Assembly: GCF_002119665.1 (NCBI RefSeq) | Contig: NZ_CP021111.1 | Span: 5,146,001-5,210,000, forward strand | Direction: 5' to 3' | Source of the DNA: Bordetella genomosp. 13 | GTDB taxonomy: Bacteria > Pseudomonadota > Gammaproteobacteria > Burkholderiales > Burkholderiaceae_B | DNA length: 64,000 nt | Shown: positions 54,501 through 64,000 of the stretch, in pieces | How the letters are laid out: each line of letters starts with the position of its first letter | Numbering within the stretch: the stretch's first letter is position 1 | The notes under the pieces: generated by a model | Databases searched by the model: none | What the model was told of the DNA's origin: nothing | Seen by the model: only the letters and a program-made list of their open reading frames with translations | Made by a program: the position numbers and the translations under genes

Positions 54501-55682
54501 TCACGGGCCGCCGAGCGGCATGATGGCCGGCACGCCGGCCGGAATCCTGGCGGCGGCAAGGCCCCCTGCGGAGTCCGGAGCGTCCTCGAAGCGCGCGCGC
54601 TGGTGGCGTATTTCCCATGCAAGCGGCTGGTAGACCGGGCGGCTGCCGTCCGGCTGCGCCAGGCCCAGCAGCCCTGTCGGGCAGTGCCTGTCGTCGCCCC
54701 AGCCGGGATAGTCCGTGACGGGATAGATGCAGACGCCCAGTATGGACGCGCCCGCATGCCGCGCATGGGCGACCTCGTCGCACACGTACCGCAGCCATGA
54801 GGCGCGATCGCCGCCTTCCGCGCCCGTTTCGGACAGCACGATGGGACGCCGGTAGCGCCGTGCGATGAACTGCAGGATGTCGCGAAACGGCCGGTAGCGC
54901 GGATCGTGCCGCTCCACCATCAGTCCGTCCAGCACCCATTGGTTGTGCGGGTAGTAATTCACGCCAACGATGTCCAGGTAATGGGGCGCCCCGCCCAGCC
55001 CGGGTTCGCTCAGGCCGCAGATCATGTCCCAGGCATGGAACTGCGAGGCGCTGGCCGCAGCGGCCGCGTCGCGCCGCTCGTCATCCGGCGGGTGCACGTG
55101 AATGGCGGGATCGGCCATCACGAAACGGGCGCGCGGGTCGACCTGCCTGACGGCATCGATGGCGCGCAGCGTGGCGCGCACCAGCTGGCGCTTGAACTCG
55201 CCACCCCGCCCCGAGGCGGTCGGCCCGAAGTGCTGCATGTCGCCCCCGGCCCACGCCCAATACGAGATCTCGTTGACCGGGCAGTACAGCGGCACATCCG
55301 GCACTTCGTCGCGAATCAGGGCGGCCGCCGCGGCGGCGAACCGCCCGAACTCGTCGACGAACCGCGGCGTCCAGATGTCCAGCCACTCCGGCCATCCGTA
55401 GTGGCACAGGTCCCAGATGACCTGCGTGCCCTGCGCCCGCGCCGCCCGCACCATGGGCAGCAGGCTGGACCAGTCGTAGCGGCCGGGTGTGCGTCCGATA
55501 TGGTGCCAGCGCATGCCGTCCCGAACCGTGCGCAGGCCGTGGTGCGCCATGGCCGCGTAGTCGCGGTCCGCCCAGCGCGCATGGCCGGTGCTCTCGAGCA
55601 GGTCGAGCCTGCGGCCATCCGGCATGCGATGGCACGAACACTCGAACCCGCCCTGCATGAAACTTCGAAACGGCGACGTCAT
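54501..55682 (-). CDS. Family 1-like glycoside hydrolase
   Basis: 393 residues from the ATG at 55682. A TIM-barrel GH1-like sequence: HHGLRTVRDGMRWHHIG near residue 47, VIWDLCHYGWPEWLD, the acid/base Glu in CPVNEISYW near residue 140, VGVNYYPHNQW, and the nucleophile Glu in PIVLSETGAEGGD near residue 295. It has no signal peptide, so it is cytoplasmic. It is shorter than usual GH1 beta-glucosidases (about 450). It lies 8 bases after the glycosyltransferase-mutase gene and 2 before the ABC gene. It could trim or turn over a galactofuranose-type glycan. The real substrate is unknown. Confidence 0.8.
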   Translation of the reverse strand: MTSPFRSFMQGGFECSCHRMPDGRRLDLLESTGHARWADRDYAAMAHHGLRTVRDGMRWHHIGRTPGRYDWSSLLPMVRAARAQGTQVIWDLCHYGWPEWLDIWTPRFVDEFGRFAAAAAALIRDEVPDVPLYCPVNEISYWAWAGGDMQHFGPTASGRGGEFKRQLVRATLRAIDAVRQVDPRARFVMADPAIHVHPPDDERRDAAAAASASQFHAWDMICGLSEPGLGGAPHYLDIVGVNYYPHNQWVLDGLMVERHDPRYRPFRDILQFIARRYRRPIVLSETGAEGGDRASWLRYVCDEVAHARHAGASILGVCIYPVTDYPGWGDDRHCPTGLLGLAQPDGSRPVYQPLAWEIRHQRARFEDAPDSAGGLAAARIPAGVPAIMPLGGP

Positions 55683-55690
55683 CCTCGCCT

Positions 55691-58090
<2,400 letters not shown>

Positions 58091-58686
58091 TGCGGCCTCT
58101 CTGGTCCGGTCCAGCGAAAAGGTGAAGTCGATCCTTATCGCGGGCGTCGAGGCAAGACGCGCGTCGCGACGCGCTGTCCGATCGCCAGTGTTAAGGCAAG
58201 GACTGATTCATGCACGCTGTCGCCGCGTCCGGTCCGCAGGTTTACGCTTTGCTGGCAATCCATGCGTCGTCCCCATGGCGAGGGCGCTGCCGATCACGAG
58301 CGGGGTACTTCGCAAGGGAACTTCCCGGTCCTACGGTGATGCGCAGGCGCAGACGGTTTTCAAGGCCGCGCCCGCAGCCTCGGCCGCAAACGACGTTCCC
58401 GACATGGGGGAATGCAAAGACTTTAATTGGCGTCTTTAGGTGACCATTCCCCTCATGCGTCAGATTTGCAGGTACGCGTCAGAATTTCCGCTTCTGTGCT
58501 TGCACACGTCGTGCGGCGCGAACGTGCACGCCCGTCCGGGGCGGCGGATGCGGACGTCTAGGCACTTCGTGTCGGAAGCCGCGGCATGCGCGGCGCGGCA
58601 AGCGCTGCAAAGCCGGGAATAGCGCTTGCGACGAGCCGGTTCGCCCCGCAATGTCGCGGCGGCTACAACAGCGGGAGGTGAGAACC
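58091..58686. other. 596-base divergent intergenic region
   Basis: It lies between the glycan operon (minus) and the manganese catalase gene (plus) and should hold both promoters. It has two direct copies of GCGTCAGA at 58457-58464 and 58476-58483, 19 bases apart, which could be a regulator site. Small frames here look like noise. No RNA gene was recognised. Confidence 0.4.
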
Positions 58687-59667
58687 ATGTTCGCTCACAA
58701 CAAGCGTTTGCAGTACACGGTACGGGTCGGCGCGTGCAACCCGGGCCTGGCCAATCTGCTGCTGGAACAGTTCGGCGGCCCACAAGGAGAGCTGGCCGCC
58801 GCATGTCGGTACTTCACTCAGGCGCTGGGCGAGGATGATCCCGGCCGCAAGGACATGCTGATGGACATCGCCACCGAAGAGCTGAGCCATCTCGAGGTGA
58901 TCGGCTCGCTGGTCGCCATGCTGAACAAGGGAGCGAAGGGCCAGCTGGCCGAAGCCACCGACAGCGAGGCCGAGCTCTATCGCAGCCTGCAGGGCGCGGG
59001 CAACGATTCGCACGTCACGCAGATCCTTTACGGCGGCGGCCCGGCGCTTACCAATTCCGGCGGACAACTGTGGAATGCGGGCTACATCGACACGATCGGC
59101 GATCCATCGGCCGACCTGCGCTCCAACATCGCGGCGGAAGCACGCGCGAAGATTATCTACGAGCGATTGATCAACGTGACCGACGATCCGGGCGTGAAGG
59201 AGGCACTGGGCTTTCTGATGACGCGCGAGATCGCGCACCAGCGCTCCTTCGAGAAGGCGCTGCATTCGATGCAGCCCAACTTCCCGCAAGGCAAGCTGCC
59301 CGGCGACCCGCGTTTCACCGACGTGTACTTCGACATGTCGCAAGGCGAAGGCAACATGCGCGGCCCCTGGAACAACGAGGAGAACTTCGAGGTCATCTCG
59401 GACCGCGAGCAGCAATGCGCGGTGGATGGCGGGGACGGCATGCCGTCGGTGCAGCTCGACGAGCTGGAGATGCAGGCGGTACAGGCCCTGGCCACTCGCA
59501 CGGCTTCGGACAAGCAGGCCAATCCCGTCACCGGCGCGGACCTCGGCTCTGGCGCGGCGGTATCGGGCGGAACGGCGGGCCTGAGCGGAGCTGGGGGCAC
59601 GGCCGGAGGGGCTGGCGCGACAGGCGCGGGCTCCCTCGGCGGCGCCGACCCTCTCTCGCGGTCCTGA
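58687..59667 (+). CDS. Manganese catalase
   Basis: 326 residues from the ATG at 58687, with GGGAGGTGA at 58672-58680. A ferritin-like four-helix protein with metal Glu/His residues in GELAAACRYFTQ, TEELSHLEVIGS, AEARAKIIYERL and REIAHQRSFEKAL. NMRGPWN and the region IDTIGDPSADLRSN match non-haem manganese catalases. The last 60 residues are Gly/Ala/Thr/Ser-rich, a flexible tail not needed for catalysis. It breaks down hydrogen peroxide to water and oxygen. It faces the DUF892 gene, convergent. Confidence 0.95.
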   Translation: MFAHNKRLQYTVRVGACNPGLANLLLEQFGGPQGELAAACRYFTQALGEDDPGRKDMLMDIATEELSHLEVIGSLVAMLNKGAKGQLAEATDSEAELYRSLQGAGNDSHVTQILYGGGPALTNSGGQLWNAGYIDTIGDPSADLRSNIAAEARAKIIYERLINVTDDPGVKEALGFLMTREIAHQRSFEKALHSMQPNFPQGKLPGDPRFTDVYFDMSQGEGNMRGPWNNEENFEVISDREQQCAVDGGDGMPSVQLDELEMQAVQALATRTASDKQANPVTGADLGSGAAVSGGTAGLSGAGGTAGGAGATGAGSLGGADPLSRS

Positions 59668-59769
59668 GGACCGCCGCCGCGCCTGGCATGCACGGCGCGG
59701 CGGCTGCGTCAGGGATAGCTGCGCGGCCATGGCGACGATTGATGGCGTCGCCGGGCCGCGTTTGCCGCG

Positions 59770-60297
59770 TCAGCGCTTCGCTTCTACGTCGGGCTGGTCG
59801 GCGCGCTCGAGAAAGCGCCGCGTGACCGCCCCCATGTTGTGCTCCAGCCAGGACGCCATGGCGATTTCCTGCGGCAGGATGCGCTCGCACACTTGCTGCG
59901 TTGCGGTGTCGCCCAGCAGCTTGGCCGCTTCGATGAGCGTGCGGTAGGCCGCGATCTCCATGTGTTCGAACGCGTAGCTGAACATGCCGCCTTTCACGAC
60001 CTCGTCGCTGGCGAACATGCCCGACATGGCCTGCATGCCGGCCATCGCCTTGCCGGTCAGGTCTTTCATCGTGGAAGTATCGCCGCCGCGGCGTTCGATG
60101 CACTCGCGCACGAGCCGCTGCTGCTCGAGCGTCTCTTCGATATGCTGCTCGATGCGCTGGCGCAGGTCCGGATAGTGTTCGAGCCTGCCAGCCATGCCGC
60201 GCAGCATGCTTTCCGCCTGCTCTTCCATCGCATGCGCATCGCGCAGCCAATCCATGAAATGCGAGGCAGCCTTGCGGGTGTCGTTGCTAGGTTCCAT
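59770..60297 (-). CDS. DUF892 ferritin-like protein (YciE/YciF family)
   Basis: 175 residues. A ferritin-like helical bundle with carboxylate residues in WLRDAHAMEEQAESML, HIEETLEQQRLVRECIE and YAFEHMEIAAYRTLIEAA. These are DUF892 (YciE/YciF) hallmarks; the family is a general-stress protein group linked to oxidative or osmotic stress, with an inferred metal site. Its convergent placement with the manganese catalase suggests a shared stress role. The ATG at 60297 has no strong ribosome site. Confidence 0.9.
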   Translation of the reverse strand: MEPSNDTRKAASHFMDWLRDAHAMEEQAESMLRGMAGRLEHYPDLRQRIEQHIEETLEQQRLVRECIERRGGDTSTMKDLTGKAMAGMQAMSGMFASDEVVKGGMFSYAFEHMEIAAYRTLIEAAKLLGDTATQQVCERILPQEIAMASWLEHNMGAVTRRFLERADQPDVEAKR

Positions 60298-60357
60298 GTG
60301 AATCCCCGATCGAGGTTGTAGGGGTCACAGTTCCGCACATGGCGTGCCCAAAACGCA

Positions 60358-60379
60358 GAACGGGCCCGAAGGCCCGTTC
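60358..60379 (-). terminator. Terminator of the alpha operon
   Basis: On the minus strand: GAACGGGCC, loop TTCG, GGCCCGTTC, then TGCGTTTT. A 9-base perfect stem with the extra-stable TTCG tetraloop, 35 bases after the rplQ stop. Confidence 0.8.
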
Positions 60380-60413
60380 CACGTTCAGCATACGACTGCC
60401 GATGCGTTGCCGA

Positions 60414-60809
60414 TTACTCGGCGCTGCCTTCGGTTTCCGAAGCGTCGACTTCCGGACGGTCGACCAGCTCCATGAAAGCCATGGGAGCGTTGTCGCCTTG
60501 ACGGAAGCCCATCTTCAGCACGCGGGTGTAGCCGCCGTTGCGGTTCGCGTAGCGCGGACCGATTTCGGCGAACAGCTTGACCACGGCGTCGCGATCGCGC
60601 AGGCGGGCAAACGCCAGGCGCTTGTTCGCCAGGGTGGGCTCTTTGCCCAGCGTGATCAGGGGTTCGACGACGCGGCGCAGTTCCTTCGCCTTGGGCAGGG
60701 TGGTCTTGATCGCTTCGTGAGTGATCAGCGAAACGGCCATGTTGCGGAACATGGCAAGACGGTGGCTGCTGGTGCGATTGAGTTTGCGCAGGCCATTACC
60801 GTGACGCAT
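60414..60809 (-). CDS. rplQ: 50S ribosomal protein L17
   Basis: 131 residues. [32 protein letters not shown] at the start and [26 protein letters not shown] near the end are L17 signatures. It is the last gene of the operon. It lies 178 bases after rpoA, a long gap that holds a strong hairpin. Confidence 0.98.
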   Translation of the reverse strand: MRHGNGLRKLNRTSSHRLAMFRNMAVSLITHEAIKTTLPKAKELRRVVEPLITLGKEPTLANKRLAFARLRDRDAVVKLFAEIGPRYANRNGGYTRVLKMGFRQGDNAPMAFMELVDRPEVDASETEGSAE

Positions 60810-60940
60810 GATGATTTCCTTTGAATCTAGGTGACGGCGTTTCCGCCATCGTGGTTATCCGGTTCTTCTATCGGCCGGGGCTTCGGTTGAAACCCGGTCG
60901 CGGTCCGGTGGAAAGAGGTACTGCGAAAAGCGTTATTGCC

Positions 60941-60981
60941 GGCGGCGCGGCGCACGATACCACAGGTGCGCCGGCGCCGCC
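60941..60981 (-). other. Strong hairpin between rpoA and rplQ
   Basis: GGCGGCGCGGCGCAC (60941-60955), a 10-base loop, then GTGCGCCGGCGCCGCC (60966-60981): a 15-base-pair GC stem with one bulged G. No T tract follows. It could slow ribosomes, protect the message or bind a protein. Confidence 0.55.
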
Positions 60982-60987
60982 GCTGGA

Positions 60988-61974
60988 TTACGGGCGCTCG
61001 AGACCCAGCGGGGGCCAGTTCTCCAGCTTCATGCCCAGCGTCAGGCCGCGTGCGGCCAGCACTTCCTTGATCTCGTTGAGCGACTTGCGACCCAGGTTCG
61101 GGGTCTTGAGCAGCTCGTTCTCGGTACGCTGGATCAGGTCGCCGATGTAGTAGATGTTCTCGGCCTTCAGGCAGTTGGCCGAACGCACCGTCAGTTCCAG
61201 GTCGTCGACCGGGCGCAGCAGCACCGGGTCGATCTGCGGCGTGCCGCGGACCGGGACTTCGTACGAATCGCCGGCGCCTTCCAGGGCGGCGAACACCGAG
61301 ATCTGGTCCATCAGGATGCGGGCCGACTGGCGCACCGCTTCCTCGGGCGAGATCACGCCGTTGGTTTCGATGTCGAGCACCAGCTTGTCCAGGTCGGTAC
61401 GCTGTTCCACACGGGCGCTTTCCACCGCGTAGCTGACGCGGCGAACCGGGCTGAACGAGGCGTCCAGCACGATGCGGCCGATGGTGTGGGTGCGGTCTTC
61501 GGACAGCGCGCGCACGTTGCCCGGCACGTAGCCGCGGCCCTTCTCGACCTTGATCTGCATCTCCAGCTTGCCGGCTTCGGTCAGGTTGCAGATGGCGTGA
61601 TCGGGATTGATGATCTCGACGTCGTGCGGCAGTTCGATGTCGCTGGCCAGCACCGTGCCGGCGCCGTTCTTGCGCAGCACCAGCGTGACTTCGTCGCGGT
61701 TGTGCAGCTTGAACACCACGCCCTTCAGGTTCAGCAGGATGTCGACGACGTCTTCGCGCACGCCCGGGATGGTCGAATACTCGTGCACCACGCCCGTCAT
61801 CTGCACTTCGGTGGGGGCATAGCCGGTCATCGACGACAGCAGGATGCGGCGCAGGGCGTTGCCCAGCGTGTGGCCGTAGCCGCGCTCGAAGGGCTCCATC
61901 ACGATCTTGGCATGATGCGTGCCGACCGGTTCGACTTCGATGGAGCGCGGCTTCAGAAAACCTTGAGTGGACAT
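60988..61974 (-). CDS. rpoA: RNA polymerase alpha subunit
   Basis: 328 residues from the ATG at 61974 (an in-frame ATG lies at 61980). The N-terminal dimerisation domain has [18 protein letters not shown] at about residues 33-50. The C-terminal DNA-contact domain has [20 protein letters not shown], then [18 protein letters not shown]. It is the standard length for the group. Gaps of 202 bases before and 178 bases after are larger than usual. Confidence 0.99.
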   Translation of the reverse strand: MSTQGFLKPRSIEVEPVGTHHAKIVMEPFERGYGHTLGNALRRILLSSMTGYAPTEVQMTGVVHEYSTIPGVREDVVDILLNLKGVVFKLHNRDEVTLVLRKNGAGTVLASDIELPHDVEIINPDHAICNLTEAGKLEMQIKVEKGRGYVPGNVRALSEDRTHTIGRIVLDASFSPVRRVSYAVESARVEQRTDLDKLVLDIETNGVISPEEAVRQSARILMDQISVFAALEGAGDSYEVPVRGTPQIDPVLLRPVDDLELTVRSANCLKAENIYYIGDLIQRTENELLKTPNLGRKSLNEIKEVLAARGLTLGMKLENWPPLGLERP

Positions 61975-62047
61975 GTACACAGTTCCTTTTCAATACCCTC
62001 GGCTCGTTACACCGATAAGGCTGATGGAAGTAGGGAAAAACCAGGTT

Positions 62048-62092
62048 GGCGGGCTTGCGCCTGCCTTGCCATGCACAACCGCAAGGCCCGCC
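62048..62092 (-). other. Hairpin between rpsD and rpoA
   Basis: GGCGGGCTTGCG (62048-62059), a 20-base loop, then CGCAAGGCCCGCC (62080-62092): 12 base pairs with one bulge. It lies in the 202-base gap, with no T run. Confidence 0.5.
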
Positions 62093-62176
62093 CCGCCGAA
62101 AATGGCAGTAGCGGGCCGCGGCAGCGAGGCATGTCGTATCGGCGGCGGGTACACAGCCCCGCCGGCCGATGCGGAA

Positions 62177-62800
62177 TCAACGCGAGTACAGTTCGACGAC
62201 CATCGACTCGTTGATGTCGCGGGCGACGTCAGCGCGGTCGGGGACCTGCTTGAACACGCCGGACATCTTGGTGGTGTCGACTTCGACCCACTGGGGCAGG
62301 CCGATGCTGGTGGCCAGGTCGAGCGATTCCTTGATGCGGCCTTGCTTCTTGGCCTTCTCGCGAACCGTAATGACGTCGCCGGCCTTCACCAGCATCGAGG
62401 CGATGTCGGCGGTGTGGCCGTTCAGCTCGATGGCGCGGTGGCTGACCAGCTGGCGCGCTTCGGCGCGGGTCGAGCCGAAGCCCATGCGGTAGACGACGTT
62501 GTCCAGGCGCGACTCGAGCAGCTGGATCAGCTTCTCGCCGGTGTTGCCGCGGACGCGGTCGGCTTCAGTGAAGTACTTGCGGAACTGCTTTTCCAGAACG
62601 CCGTACATGCGCTTGAGCTTCTGCTTCTCGCGCAGCTGCAGACCGTAGTCGGACGTACGGGCGCCCGAGATGCGGCCGTGCTGGCCGGGCTTGGAATCCA
62701 GTTTGCACTTGGAATCCAGCGAGCGGCGGGCGCTCTTGAGGAACAGGTCAGTGCCTTCGCGGCGCGAAAGCTTGCACTTGGGTCCAATATAACGTGCCAT
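62177..62800 (-). CDS. rpsD: 30S ribosomal protein S4
   Basis: 207 residues. [22 protein letters not shown] at the start. The S4 RNA-binding domain lies in the middle: [34 protein letters not shown]. In E. coli S4 represses its own operon by binding the leader before rpsM; whether that happens here cannot be told. It starts 11 bases after the rpsK stop. Confidence 0.99.
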   Translation of the reverse strand: MARYIGPKCKLSRREGTDLFLKSARRSLDSKCKLDSKPGQHGRISGARTSDYGLQLREKQKLKRMYGVLEKQFRKYFTEADRVRGNTGEKLIQLLESRLDNVVYRMGFGSTRAEARQLVSHRAIELNGHTADIASMLVKAGDVITVREKAKKQGRIKESLDLATSIGLPQWVEVDTTKMSGVFKQVPDRADVARDINESMVVELYSR

Positions 62801-62811
62801 GTGGATTCCCT

Positions 62812-63213
62812 TTAGATACGACGACGCTTCGGCGGACGGCAGCCGTTGTGCGGAACGGGCGTGATGTCGGCAATGCTCGAGATCTTGATGCCCAGCGCAT
62901 TCAGCGCGCGCACCGACGATTCGCGACCGGGGCCGGGGCCCTTGATGCGGACCTCGAGGGTCTTGATGCCGTACTCCATCGCGACGCGGCCAGCCGTTTC
63001 GGCAGCAACCTGAGCGGCGAACGGCGTGGACTTGCGCGAACCCTTGAAGCCCGCGCCGCCCGACGTCGCCCACGACAGGGCATTGCCCTGGCGGTCGGTG
63101 ATGGTGATGATCGTGTTGTTGAAGGACGCGTGGACGTGCGCGATGCCGTCCGAGACGTTCTTCTTGACCTTTTTGCGCACGCGCGAAGCGCCGCTGGTGG
63201 AAGCTTTCGCCAT
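62812..63213 (-). CDS. rpsK: 30S ribosomal protein S11
   Basis: 133 residues. [25 protein letters not shown] and the end [17 protein letters not shown] are S11 signatures. 15 bases after rpsM, 11 before rpsD. Confidence 0.99.
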
Positions 63214-63228
63214 TATCCTGTTCCTCGA

Positions 63229-63594
63229 TTATTTCTTCAGGGACGCAGCAGCACGACGCGGTCCCTTGCGGGTGCGGGCGTTGGTGCGAGTGCGCTGGCC
63301 GCGCACGGGCAGGCCGCGCTTGTGGCGCATGCCGCGGTAGGTTCCCAGGTCGATCAGACGCTTGATCGACAGCTGCACTTCACGACGCAGGTCGCCTTCC
63401 ACCGTGAACACGCCTACGTGTTCGCGGATGCGCTCCAGTTCGGCGTCGGTCAGATCCTTGACCTTCTTGGTAACGGGGACGCCGGCGGCTTCGCAAATCT
63501 TGCGAGCGCGCGTGCGGCCGATGCCAAAAATGGCGGTCAGGCCGATCTCGGCGTGCTGTTGCGGCGGAATGTTGATGCCAGCAATACGGGCCAT
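63229..63594 (-). CDS. rpsM: 30S ribosomal protein S13
   Basis: 121 residues. [30 protein letters not shown] at the start and the basic end [21 protein letters not shown] are S13 hallmarks. 56 bases after rpmJ. Confidence 0.99.
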   Translation of the reverse strand: MARIAGINIPPQQHAEIGLTAIFGIGRTRARKICEAAGVPVTKKVKDLTDAELERIREHVGVFTVEGDLRREVQLSIKRLIDLGTYRGMRHKRGLPVRGQRTRTNARTRKGPRRAAASLKK

Positions 63595-63650
63595 GACTGT
63601 TCCTTGATATTTCCGTTCGTAGCGTTGTGGTGTCCGGGCTTATCGCCGGC

Positions 63651-63764
63651 TCAGCCCTGGCGCTGCTTGTGACGCGGGTCGGTGCAGATGACGCGCACGA
63701 CGCCGTGACGTTTGATGACTTTGCAGTTGCGGCAGATCCGCTTGACCGATGCCATTACTTTCAT
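63651..63764 (-). CDS. rpmJ: 50S ribosomal protein L36
   Basis: 37 residues from the ATG at 63764: [21 protein letters not shown], then [16 protein letters not shown]. The zinc Cys/His set C-x2-C, C, H is complete. Its length is standard. It lies between infA and rpsM, the usual place after secY-infA. Confidence 0.97.
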
Positions 63765-63796
63765 GGTTGAACTCCTAATTTTCCGTAACCGGGCTC

Positions 63797-64000
63797 TTAC
63801 TTCGAGCGGAACACGATCCTGGCTCGCGTCAGGTCATAGGGCGTGAGCTCCACTGTGACCTTGTCGCCCGGCAGAATCCGGATGTAATGCATGCGCATCT
63901 TGCCGGAAATATGGCCCAGCACCACATGGCCGTTTTCAAGCTTGACGCGGAAAGTCGCGTTGGGGAGGTTCTCGAGAACCTCACCTTGCATCTGTATAAC
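63797..64000 (-). CDS. infA: Translation initiation factor IF-1, 5' end outside the window
   Basis: The visible part starts mid-protein with [19 protein letters not shown] and runs to the stop at 63797 (67 codons and stop). [20 protein letters not shown] and [13 protein letters not shown] are IF-1 signatures. The missing first residues should be a few codons starting with ATG beyond 64000. The ATG at 63991 is internal, since the typical start MAKDDVIQM has its codons just upstream. Confidence 0.97.

Overview
The window is high-GC chromosomal DNA of a betaproteobacterium, most likely in the Bordetella/Achromobacter branch of the Alcaligenaceae. The evidence is the gene content and order: two Bug-type periplasmic solute receptors, a System II cytochrome c maturation pair (resB/ccsA) beside a c4-like cytochrome, the neighbourhood engB-hemB-dsbD-cutA, the run aroK-aroB-dgt, mrcA-cyaY-lptM-lysA, and an alpha-operon infA-rpmJ-rpsM-rpsK-rpsD-rpoA-rplQ. 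No rRNA, intact tRNA or CRISPR array was seen.

Layout. 1-3086 (minus): a three-gene membrane dehydrogenase (GMC flavoprotein, Tat-exported small subunit, start of a membrane-anchored partner). 3256-5231: a small secreted protein, a flavodoxin-fold reductase and a short KTSC-like protein. 5319-17686: a catabolic island for an unidentified, probably alicyclic or aromatic substrate. A seven-gene minus-strand operon (12039 down to 5319) holds two Bug receptors, a beta-hydroxyacid dehydrogenase, an AroE paralogue, an SDR, a GMC oxidoreductase and a carboxymuconolactone-decarboxylase-like protein. A LysR gene, a cupin, an aldehyde dehydrogenase, an iron alcohol dehydrogenase and a LacI gene complete it. 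The two divergent promoter regions share two different sequence motifs, one LysR-like and one LacI-like, so both regulators probably act on the whole island.

18300-27980 is an accessory island with lower GC and different codon use. It holds two frameshifted genes (one an OLD-family ATPase/TOPRIM nuclease), broken IS3 and IS110 pieces, and an intact, translationally coupled three-gene operon: a protein with two GHKL ATPase domains, a receiver protein and an HNH nuclease. A convergent adenine-specific DNA methyltransferase ends 5 bases from it. This is the best candidate for an uncharacterised defence system.

27985-51721 is mostly housekeeping: ssb, an MFS transporter, uvrA, a GST, a LuxR regulator, dgt-aroB-aroK, mrcA, cyaY, lptM-lysA, ccsA-resB, cytochrome c, engB-hemB, dsbD, cutA and a HIT protein. 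DsbD, ResB/CcsA, the cytochrome and HemB together make a cytochrome c production neighbourhood. 51771-58090 (minus) is a four-gene glycan locus: a glycosyltransferase fused to UDP-galactopyranose mutase, a GH1-like glycosidase, an ABC exporter and a metallo-beta-lactamase-fold hydrolase. 58687-60297 carries a manganese catalase and a DUF892 ferritin-like protein (stress functions). 60358-64000 is the alpha operon, with strong hairpins on both sides of rpoA.
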